Source of the DNA: Venturia oleaginea | Lineage: Eukaryota; Ascomycota; Dothideomycetes; Venturiales; Venturiaceae | Direction of reading: 5' to 3' | Length of the DNA stretch: 64,000 nt | Assembly: GCA_013176395.1 (NCBI GenBank) | Contig: JABMLP010000012.1 | Span: 372,001 to 436,000, forward strand | Part shown: piece by piece, positions 54,466-64,000 of the stretch | Layout: each line of letters begins with the position of its first letter | Numbering within the stretch: position 1 is the first letter of the stretch | Notes under the pieces: model-generated | The model's database searches: none | Told to the model about the DNA's origin: nothing | The model's input: only the letters and a program-made list of their open reading frames with translations | Program-made: the position numbers and the translations under genes

Positions 54466-54954
54466 TTTAAATGTTCGAGGTGCACGATTGTCCGATTCGT
54501 CTTCGAGGAGAAGGACGTGGACGTGGACGTGGCAAGGGAGAGATGGAGCTCGAGGTGGCTGCGGGCAAGGGGCGGGAGTGCTCGTGACTCTAAGTGAAGG
54601 GCTGGGATTGACAGTTTCGATGGAAGACGCAATGATTTTTTGCGGTCGATACGGCCTTATCTTGTCTATACACAAAGATGTTGATTATTGTAGAGTTCAT
54701 TTGGGTGGATGCAAAGTAAAGTTGGAGACGGCAAGCTTCGCTTTTCAAGTTCACGATGTTTATACCGTCCACTGACGTAACCATGGGAATCACCGCATCG
54801 AAATGGGTATTGAGCAGTGTAATGGGAGTCGCAAATCATGGGGCGGTTTAAGGTGCTTTCATTGCTGGCCTACTGCAATCATATCTGACCGATTATGCCA
54901 CTGAAGAAATGATGACCTTCCAATTCTCCAATCGTCATTGCTTTATTCTCCAAT
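54466..54954. other. Intergenic region between vam7 and the glutaredoxin gene
   Basis: The 489-bp region holds the upstream part of vam7 and the 3' flank of the glutaredoxin gene. Nothing else is seen. Confidence 0.5.
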
Positions 54955-55320
<366 letters not shown>

Positions 55321-55862
55321 TGTGTTTGGGCTGCTTGCGCGAGTGAAGAAGGAGCGTAGGAAGGAAATGGTGGGCGGTTGAGGGGTGTTTGGTGTCTAAG
55401 TGGAGGATGGAGGGGTTGTAATGGCGTTATTGTATAGCTTCAAGGCTCTGAGTGATTAGTTATAATCCTGGATCTCGCCTTCCATAGTTGATGGATTCGC
55501 GATGACGAATTTGCCGCCAGGCCGAATGGATCGCATCCGTCAATTCTGTAGGCAGTACAACGATTGGGATTCTACGAGTTGGAGGATAGGATAGCTGGAA
55601 ACCTCCCGTAATCGCATTTCAGGTTAACGTACAGGTAGTCTTCTCTGAAAGCGTTTCTCATCGAGGCAAATGACGACGCTCTCTGCCTCTTGCCGTTTCA
55701 GCTTCACCTGCGTCTCTCACATCAGGAGTACGCACCGATTGTAAACACAAATACCAAATGAGTGCATAACTGAACACCGTCGCGTATATCATCGCAAACC
55801 ACACACTCTTCCATCAGGATCCCTAATCGTCCTCCCAACTGCCTGCTTCAACAATCCACGTC
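55321..55862. other. Divergent upstream region of the glutaredoxin and LMBR1 genes
   Basis: A 542-bp intergenic region between two start codons on opposite strands. I did not find a distinctive motif that I would defend. Confidence 0.5.
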
Positions 55863-57958
55863 ATGGCCGCAGGAGTTGGCTCCTCCATCTTCTTCTCCTT
55901 CTCCCTACTTGTAATATCTCTGCTCGTTCTTTTACTACTGAGATACTACCTGCCTATACGAAGCACTCCTGGATATCTCCTCCTCCCCGTCTTCCTGTCT
56001 CTGGCGCTCCCTTCGAGCATCATCCTTTTGGTACCCATCGACCTCGCCTCAAATGCTGGAGCAGGAGCCGCGCGCGGCATATGGCTGCCAGACAGAGCAC
56101 TCCTGGTTGCATGGAGGATCACATATTGGTTGACCTTCATACTGACTTGGTATGATTGGACACCTTCACCCTTTGGGAAGGTCTGGCACACTAACAAAGC
56201 AACTGCAGGTTCGCATTGCCTCTCCTTGGAGAATACTCTGATTCTGGATATCGAGACCCCAAGGATCGCTTCATATACTCCCTGCGATCCAATGCTCGCT
56301 ATCAACTTACCGTCCTCTCCATCGGATCCGCGGGCGCCGTATACTTCTTCCTCACCGAGGGGTTCAACTTCATGAGCTTGAAAGGACTGGTCATGGCTTT
56401 GGCATACGCTTGGGGCTTGGTTCTGGCTATCTACCTCATGGGCCACGGCTTGGTGTCCGTACCGAAGCGCCTTTACCATGATGCGGATCCAAGTCGTCGA
56501 TTGCGACGCCTGCAAGCGCAGGCTCCCAGGATACACGATAAGCTTCTTGAAGCAACGGACGATCTTGGACAATATGAACAGCAAGTATTTCAGTTGAAGC
56601 AGAGGAAGAATGGCACAGCTGCTGTATACAAAGACTGGATCGACGAGCTGGATGATATGGCTACTGTCCCTGAAGCTCGCATCATGGCGAGCGTTGCGAG
56701 TGCGCGATTGCCATCCTCCTTGCCACCAATTCCTCATGTCATAACGGATCGCTACCTCGCGGACCTGACACGGAAGCTGAAGCGAGCCCGGCACAAGAAG
56801 ATTCGCTATCTCTCAGAATGGGAGCACCTTATGTTGACCGCCTCCAGGCAGCAAACTATTCTCGACTCTTTTTCATCAAAGAAGCTGGACTTTGGTAAGG
56901 CGTCTCCTTATGCGTCCTTCTTCGAGAAGATGACAATCCTTACACCATACACGAGATATCTGGTCCACTCGACCGTTGTCCCTGGAATATATTACTTCAC
57001 GAGCGCCATCGCTGCACTCTCTTCTATTTGCATCATCTGGTCAGAAATAGTCAAGTGGTTTGCGAGTTCAAAGCTGTCACTAATCGGTCTGACCGTTGTT
57101 CATCATCGGGACGACTCGCGTGGCTTGATCGGTTTTGCAGGACAATGTTTGGCCGCATTCTGGCTATGCTACATGTGCACTTGCGCCCTATGGAGTGTCA
57201 CAGAGGTCAAGGTTTGGGGCAATCGCGCGCTTGTCAGACGCGGCACATATGAGGAGAGTGCATGTTGGTATGCCGGTCAAGTTGCAAAGCTCACTGTACC
57301 TCTGTCTTACAATTTCGTCACAATGATGCCTCGAAGTATTTCCGAGGCAACCATGTTCCACAAGTTCTTAGGAAAGCTGGTAGAACTTACACCCCTTGGA
57401 AAGGGCTTTTCTGGATTTTACCCAATTCTGGTGTTACTGCCCGTGGTGGCATCTACGTTTGGGTTGTATGGCAAGATCAAGTCCGCTACAGGATTTGGCG
57501 ATGTCATTGATGAAGAGGAAGGCCTCGGAGGCTGGAGAGAAGGGAAAGCTTTGATCGAGCGAGAAGTACGAGGTCAGCCAGGCGCATTCGGTCTTGCCCA
57601 ACGTGTGGAAGGTAGCTCGCGAGATGGATCATTCAACATCCCACGCGAAAGTCGTACAGGCACAACAACAACAACGGCGTCATCAGCCGCCACGAAGAAT
57701 GCCTCAAAGCCAGTGAGGACTGAACGCCAAAGGGCGACGCAGCCGGAGGAGGAAGAGGACGAAGGGAATTTCTTCACCGATTTTGCTCATAGGGTCGCGA
57801 ACACATTTTCTACAGCCGATAAACCAGCGTGGCTCAGCGAGGGATTCAACAAGCCTGCTTGGATGAGCGGTCAAGAAGACAACACGTCGGGAGGAGCAGA
57901 ATCGTCTAACGGCGGAATATCCCGTTGGTTTGGTCGTGGAAATTCTGTGAGACTATAG
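55863..57958 (+). CDS. LMBR1-domain multi-pass membrane protein (LMBD2-like)
   Basis: Exons 55863-56149 and 56209-57958 with a 59-nt intron give 678 aa. Hydrophobic segments include SLLVISLLVLLLLRYYLPI near the N-terminus, PGYLLLPVFLSLALPSSIIL, LTVLSIGSAGAVYFFLTEG and KGLVMALAYAWGLVLAIYLM. Four more lie between ~350 and 540. A cytosolic coiled region lies between them (DDLGQYEQQVFQLKQRKNGT). The order and the conserved stretch LGEYSDSGYRDPKDRFIYSL and GHGLVSVPKRLYHDADPSRR fit LMBR1/LMBD2 proteins. The C-terminal ~140 residues are polar. LMBR1 proteins are multi-pass membrane proteins, in animals linked to receptor traffic and adaptors. The fungal function is unknown. Confidence 0.82.
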
Positions 57959-58281
57959 CAAGATATTATTTCGTAATGACTAGCAGAATCGAGCAGGTCC
58001 TGCCTCGATATTCCCATTTTTTCTGATAGGGCTGTTACGGCCTCGTCGCCAATTCCGAAGCCTCTGCAAGTCTTCGGGATGTCGTGATTGGGATTCATGC
58101 CTGCCCAGGGCTCCCTTGCGTTCTTTGCCTTTGACTTATATTCAGCTTCTCGCCAAAACGATGTCGACTGAACCCAGACAGCTCGGGGAGCGAAGACTGC
58201 TGACCGCCCTGTACGAACTGCATTCATACTCCTAACTGCGATGGACAATCCATGGCGGATACCATTCCTACCATTTTTCAA
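57871..58281 (-). CDS. Possible small mitochondrial-type protein, overlapping LMBR1 antisense
   Basis: A 136-codon frame overlaps the last 88 bp of the LMBR1 gene on the opposite strand. Its N-terminal part has Arg, Ser, Ala and no acidic residues (RSMNAVRTGRSAVFAPRAVW), as in a mitochondrial presequence. It is followed by a polar helical part (GIGDEAVTALSEKMGISRQD). No family is recognised. It may be chance. Confidence 0.3.
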   Translation of the reverse strand: MKNGRNGIRHGLSIAVRSMNAVRTGRSAVFAPRAVWVQSTSFWREAEYKSKAKNAREPWAGMNPNHDIPKTCRGFGIGDEAVTALSEKMGISRQDLLDSASHYEIISCYSLTEFPRPNQRDIPPLDDSAPPDVLSS

Positions 58282-61200
58282 TCACATCTGCTTGCGAAAG
58301 GATAGCCCCTTTTCACCTCGGAGATCTATTCGAAGCCTTGTCCGGGTGTTATAGACCTAATGCAGTGTCCTCATTCTGCACGTCTTTTGTCAGATCTAGC
58401 TTCTTGGCAAAACACCCAGATGCCACTTCTAGACTTCGGATAGTTCAACTCTTGCTTGTAGTCACTACTCCTGAGTCCTGTGAAGATAAGGAAATGAAGA
58501 CATAGGTAGCCGAGACTGAGCGAGTAGTGCGAGGGAAAAAGCAAAGAAGATTGAAAAAAAGACTACAAAGGAAAACTTGTAGAGGCTACCTACACTTCGC
58601 TATAGAATAGCGCAGGGCTAGATTTGACGGGATGGGATGGGTGGAAAAGGGATGCCCAGGCTTGCTACTAATTGCCAATTGCTACTAACCTGTATAGGTG
58701 ATTTTGGCATTAGGGAATTATTTGCAAACTCTTCTGTATTGCTCTCGACGATGGCTGTGGTCTTTTGTAATCTGGCTGGTATGCTCTAGGAATAGATAGG
58801 TTTTAACGGTACTTTCTTGGACTTGTATGATGGTTTATCTAATGTCTGGATTATTGTACTGGTATTGCTAGTTGTGAATTTATTGCCTGAGGTCAACTTA
58901 CAAGTACTGTGAAGTCGTTCAGCTTGGGAGTATTTGTCAAGGTTCGAGTTTAACTTCATCGCTGGGAGAAGGAGGGTTTGAACTGGAGGTGTGAATCGGG
59001 AGTAGGAGGGGAGACCGAGCAAGGCAGTGTCGAGAGAAGTTTATAGAGTGCCACTAGCAGCATATATTTCCGATATTCTTCCTCGTGACAGACTTCCTTG
59101 GATTGTATTCGTTTCTTAGTAATTGCCTGGGGTAGGATATCGGGGCCAAAGGTACTTATATTTCTGACAAGGTGAGGTGTCTTTTTGAGTGGAGCTGAAT
59201 GCACGCAGGTGATACTCTGCTTGCTAGAGTTTACGGAGCCTAAGTTGCAGGCTCCATCAAGCCGTGTCTCTTGCTCGAATTCAAGAAGTATGGAATTTGC
59301 TAGAATAGGCTTCGAACAGGTTTGTGACTGAGGAATTGTGCTTTTGAGCCAAACAAACCGAGTTGTAGGTCAATTGTCGGTCGGGCAGGTTTGCTCAAGC
59401 AGCCCTCCTAGCAGCTGAACATCGTGACATACAAAGTCCAACAAGATCCGGAAGACATACACCACTGCACTAGAATCATGGACAGAGCCAATATGCCAAC
59501 GTTTTTCGCTCGGGATTTGCGGTAAATTATTTCGATTCTGCAGCAGCCGCAGCTTAGCAAGGCTACGCGGTGGGATATGCATCTGAGTCGCCTCAAGTAG
59601 CAAGTGATGGTTATACCTTGTTCAAAGAGGCTTTATTGATGCGTATGTGTTCACTTTGGATACAGCAAGCTGCTTGGCCCATCTTAGCACCGTGCACGGC
59701 TGTAGATGATTTGAGGCAATGAAGTGATCAGGCGGTGATGTTGTACCGCATTGAGCCATTGACGCGCCAAAGTGAACTCGAGAATCAAGCAAAACCATTC
59801 TCTTCCTAACTTCAACGTAACTTGATTTTGGATTAAAGATTTGAAGAAAAGACTCTTCAAGGGCTCAGCTGCCTGGACGTTTAGCGTGTCCGGTCAAAGT
59901 TTCGAGAGAAATTGTCACGGGAAGGCCGGATTAACGTTTTTACTCTCCCTGCCTCAGAGTTCCCCCTGGCGCGTTAATGCGGTATTTTGAAAATGTACCA
60001 AGGCCGATCAATAATCGAGGGAACAAGAATTCCAAGAGTAGAGACCTAGACTTAATGGTAGGTTCTGACAACATACCAAGAGCAATTGATTGATTAATAA
60101 GGCACTTGATGGCAGGGATGATCCAAGCGAAAATTTATGGTGATTTAGGTGTGAGGCTGTCAAGGGCTCAAGGCTGTTAAAAATGTGTCCAACCGAGTCA
60201 AGCCTCGGAATCTTCCTTGAGAAAAGAAAGCTTGGACCGATATTCCGATGAGGGAAGTTTTTAAATCAGATGCGAACGAATCTGTAGGACCGTTTGTCAT
60301 AAAGGAACCGTGAAACTGAGGCTGGGCGGAGGAACTCGTATACAACAACCAGATTGGGTTCGCCTCTTTGAAACACCTTGTTGACTTAGCACTTTCTGGC
60401 CGAAACCACATTGCTGAACAGCGTTCTGTCAACGAGGACTAAATTCCCACGTATTGTAGAATAGTGCCATTCTTGGCCAATATGAATATGGCCTGGGAAA
60501 ATCCCAACCTCATCTTCAGGCTGCATCTCTTTGTGGCCTATCGGCTTGCCTAGGTAAGTTACTCTAAATGTATTAGTAACAGCACACACCAATCCGAATG
60601 TGGCAATCAGAAATCCGAAGCTCTACGTTATTAGATTGAAGGTAGAAAAACCAGAAAGCAAATCTTCCAAGAGAAATTGAAGATAGGGAACCAGATTTCC
60701 GTACCTTGATAGAACCATGTCTTATGTATAGTCCTAATAGTGCTTTGTCCTTGGAGTGGGCAATGAGCATGTAAGCAGGAAAATAACGTTTTCTTCACCC
60801 CAAGCCACATGAATAATTAGATAAGGTCTTGTATGCTTCGGTATTTCGATATCTGACACGCCATGGTTTCTTTTCCAGGCAAAGAGTAACTGGCACGATT
60901 AAGCATTAGTAACCAGAACACCACGTGCCTTTCACACTCCTCCACTGAGGGCGAAAAGAGGTAAGGGACTGGTGATCTCAATCGTACCGCAACGAGTATC
61001 AGATGGAAATAGGGACAACATTGGCGACTGGGTGCGGGCGTTTGGAAAGCTGAGCTGAGGGCGGGATAGTCGATACTCCCAAACCAAACCATTTTGCCTA
61101 CGCCTCGGGAATTCGCGAGGTTGAAAATAAATTGCGTAAACAACTTGCACCGGGGAACACGATTGACTTCGCAAGTTGCTTATGAATCAGGCAATTTGGG

Positions 61201-61320
61201 CAGATAAGTACGGAGACACGGCGCTCATCGCTCCAGCACTTTGTGCTATCGTGATGGAGGTGGGGGAAACGGTAGTAAATTGCACAAGAGCTCCGACAGA
61301 GAGGGATGCTTGGGACTAGA
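58282..61320. other. Gene-free region
   Basis: About 3 kb without a supportable gene. Short frames on the minus strand (e.g. 59370-59603, 60160-60432, 60817-61143) have no family features. No tandem repeats or inverted repeats stand out. Confidence 0.45.
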
Positions 61321-61339
61321 GAGCGGAGATGCCTGGGCA

Positions 61340-61948
61340 CTTGGCTCATGTGCTGATGAGAAGGTGGCCGGACCAAGCCCTCGTCCTGATTTGCATCAGC
61401 AGCAGCGTGTGGGCCCAGACATGCCAGGACACAGGTCATCCATTTCTTGCCAAGGTCTTGGTATCTGTTCTAAAACTGATGCCGCTTGAGACATTGCCCA
61501 ATAAGATGCGGCATTTGAGCGACATCATCCACGCGTCGGACAGGTGTAGGGAGCTCCCTTTTGAGACAGCGCGATGTGAATTCGGCCAATGGCGGGTCAC
61601 ACCATGTCAAAATGCGACTTGCCCGGCGTTAGCTTTGTGACACTTTAGCTGTGATGTCAGGTCCAGGCGGCGCTATACATGGTGAGAAATGGCCACTCTT
61701 AGTTGCCTTGAAGGGAAGACCACGTTTCTTCTCCAAAATACTACCCACCAATCGACGGATGCTCCTTACCCTCGTCGACCCTGCACATTTTGCCAAGCGA
61801 GTAGCATCCATCGCCAAGAGAATCGAGCTTGTCGTTACGGCTGTGCAGCCGCTGGTTGACGAGGGGGCTGTCAATCAAAGAAGGCGAGACAAAATCGAGC
61901 TTTTCATAAAGACCTTGGTTCTCCGTCGCGCCTGCTCTCTACCTTGGC
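61340..61948. promoter_or_regulatory. Cluster of PacC target hexamers upstream of pacC
   Basis: GCCAAG or its complement CTTGGC occurs at 61340-61345, 61449-61454, 61792-61797, 61813-61818 and 61943-61948. A GCCAGG variant occurs at 61433-61438. All are within ~780 bp of the pacC start at 62116. PacC of Aspergillus nidulans binds GCCARG and regulates its own gene. Here the enrichment is visible, the autoregulation is inferred. Confidence 0.6.
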
Positions 61949-62115
61949 CTCCACCCAAATTCCAAGCTTTCCGCTCTCTCCTCCCAGACCATCCATCGAA
62001 ATCCTTCAGTCAAATCGAAGTCTTCTCATAATCTCGCATTTCGCAACTCGCATTCCACTGATTACAGGAAATCAACCGCTCACATTCGGCGCTGAACGAC
62101 CTTCTATCGACAAAC

Positions 62116-64000
62116 ATGTCGACCAGCGAAAGCAATGGAGTCTCGGCAGTGACAACTAGCCAGGCTCCTCAAGCTCAGTCACCGCAGTCAACACAAGCAG
62201 CAGTCAACGCACTATCACAATCAACTTCTGGAGGTGACTCACTCATTTGCCAGTGGCAAAGCTGTGGTGAGCGAACGACGACGCCAGAAGCCCTCTACGT
62301 AAGTTGTTTTGTAGCTCTATTCTTCAGCCTCGCCGTCTTGGCTTGCCAAGATTATCCTGCCTTCCTCATCTCAAACTCATTGACATCCTCTTCGTACTGT
62401 CATCGCACAGCTGTCTGGTGTATGTTGCGCAATGAAAACTTGATTGTCGGCTTTGAGCGGGCCTTCCGAACTCAGAATTTTCACCACACGAAAACATTTC
62501 AACAACCCGAGACTGATTCGTTCTTTTCTAACATCCAACCCAGGACCACGTCTGCGAACGACATGTCGGTCGCAAAAGCACAAACAACTTGAACTTGACA
62601 TGCCAATGGGGCAACTGTCGCACAACCACTGTCAAGCGTGATCACATTACTTCCCACATTCGTGTGCACGTTCCACTCAAGCCTCACAAATGTGACTTCT
62701 GTGGCAAAGCCTTTAAACGACCCCAAGATCTGAAGAAGCATGTCAAGACTCACGCCGATGACTCTGTACTTCTACGCTCCCCTGAGCCAAACCGTGGCGG
62801 CAATGGCGTAAATGGCTATCAAGGTCCTGCTGGCAAGCGTGAGTACTCTCCTTCCAGCATTCCAAATCAAATCACTTCTGTACGCCCTAACCCATTTTTT
62901 TCCACCTGATACTTTTTTCGGCGCGAAAATGGGTTCCCTCCATCAATATCCTGACTTTTCAAATAGTAGTCGCTGACTTGCAGTCTCTTGCTGCTACAGC
63001 AAGCGGTTACTATCCCGACCAACAACACCACTTGAGTGGCCAGCCCGTTTATTATTCAAATGGAGGAGCCAATGCAAGCGCGTACCATGGCCCTGCTGCG
63101 ACGGCGGCTCAAGGCTCTGCTTATGGACCCGTTTACTATGCCGTCAGCCAACCTCAAAGCACCAACGCCGAGTATGAACTACGAAAGCGCGCTGCCTTTG
63201 ACGCCTTGAATGAATTTTTCGGCGACGCTAAACAACGCCGCATCGACCCAGGTACTTACTATGATGTTGGTCACCGCTTGATGGCACTGAACAGCGTGCA
63301 ATTGCCCATGCTCAATGGCTACTCAGGTGGAGGTCATGATGCATACTCCAGTGGCGCACCCCAAGTCGCATCTGCACCCCAAGTCTTGCAGCAACAGCAA
63401 TACCAGCTGCCTCTTCCTAATTTGCGCACCAAGAGCGATCTTTTGAATATTGACCAGTTCCTCGAGCAATTACAAACCACTGTCTACGAGAATTCGGGCC
63501 AAGCAGCCGCTGCTGGTGTTGCTCAGCCAGGTGCTCACTACGTTCACACCGGAGTAAATTACCGTGCCAGCAACTCACCGCCGCAAATGCCGTCCTCGCA
63601 CGTCTCCATGTCCTCGCATGCAAGCAGTGGAGCACCGGTTTCATCTGCGATCGAGACCCCTGCGTTGACTCCAGCTTCAAGTGTCATGTCATACACCTCA
63701 GGGCACTCACCAAGCTCCGTCCACTCCAGCCATACTATCTCACCTATCCAGAGACCCAGCCTGGGTTATCCAACCCTTCCAGGTGTTAGTGCGATGTCTG
63801 AGGGTATCAGCGGCTATCAAACTAGCAGTGCAGCACCTTCCGGCCTCGCAACTGCTTTTGACCATGACCTCCGTCGTCGTTACTCTGGTGGCCAACTTCA
63901 ACAGCGAGCACCTGGTGATTCCTCAGATCCGGAGCAAACTCCATCGCCACGCAGAAGATCAGAATCCACGGACACATTGCCAGCCATCGACAAGCTTGGC
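62116..64000 (+). CDS. pacC: PacC/Rim101 pH-response transcription factor (cut by window edge)
   Basis: Exons 62116-62298, 62544-62838 and 62967-64000 (open at the edge) join in frame; 504 codons are visible. The introns are 245 and 128 nt. Three C2H2 fingers are complete: C45/C50/H63/H68, C81/C86/H99/H103 and C111/C114/H127/H131. The third sits in [20 protein letters not shown]. The region downstream contains the conserved [16 protein letters not shown] and [20 protein letters not shown] stretches of PacC, then Ser/Pro-rich sequence. PacC is made as a closed full-length form. It is cleaved at alkaline pH through the Pal pathway (PalB, proteasome) and activates alkaline and represses acid genes in the nucleus. 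The C-terminal processing region is mostly outside the window. The upstream target hexamers suggest autoregulation. Confidence 0.95.

Noticed and set aside
55946..56794. 282-codon minus-strand frame opposite the LMBR1 gene
   Set aside because: It lies fully antisense to a well-supported coding region and across its intron, and has no family features.
61651..62031. 126-codon plus-strand frame just before pacC
   Set aside because: It lies in the pacC upstream/leader region, contains the PacC hexamers, and encodes nothing recognisable.

Overview
This is nuclear DNA of a filamentous ascomycete (Pezizomycotina). The evidence is short GT-AG introns, mostly 47-60 nt, with CTAAC/CTAAT branch sites, and clear homologues of fungal genes (PacC, Nse3 with a MAGE domain, Vam7, GT90/CAP10, DUF7704, ankyrin proteins). 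A class such as Leotiomycetes is my guess from general protein resemblance and is not shown by the sequence. I saw no tRNA, rRNA, CRISPR array or bacterial features.

Layout. 1-5.2 kb: three minus-strand genes (a partial low-complexity protein, the SMC5/6 subunit Nse3, and a BRD8-like bromodomain protein), then a small acidic coiled-coil gene. 6.8-15 kb: a gene-poor stretch with a dead dienelactone hydrolase and a dead ankyrin gene. 15-27.2 kb: a disordered protein, a WDR62/MABP1-like WD40 protein, a GPI-type surface protein, a DUF7704 membrane protein and an F-box/WD40 protein. 27-32.5 kb: a dead MFS transporter and a 669-bp internally deleted pogo-type transposon with perfect 20-bp terminal repeats and TA duplications. 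32.7-39.4 kb: an unknown gene, a mitochondrial pyruvate/branched-chain dehydrogenase kinase, an F-box-like fragment and a type I membrane protein. 39.4-43.7 kb: relic DNA, a GT90 glycosyltransferase, a ~103-bp MITE and a small secreted protein. 44.9-50.2 kb: a 13-exon C2/SMP lipid-transfer-type protein (Mug190/tricalbin-like). 51-58 kb: GlcNAc-6-phosphate deacetylase, Vam7, glutaredoxin and an LMBR1 protein. 58.3-61.3 kb is empty. The window ends inside pacC, whose upstream region is rich in PacC target hexamers.

The most notable feature is a family of about 70-bp hairpin repeats (arms close to GATATTGATAAATTTCTGGC and its complement). Six of the twelve introns of the C2/SMP gene carry one copy each. 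Three more copies lie outside coding genes within 40-45 kb. The exon model around them is exactly in frame (1,226 codons plus stop), so the repeats really are intronic. They resemble the introner-like elements described in Dothideomycetes, or intron-resident MITEs.

Most genes here are unrelated housekeeping or trafficking functions without an operon-like pathway. Several pairs share divergent upstream regions: C2/SMP protein with deacetylase, glutaredoxin with LMBR1, and DUF7704 with F-box/WD40.
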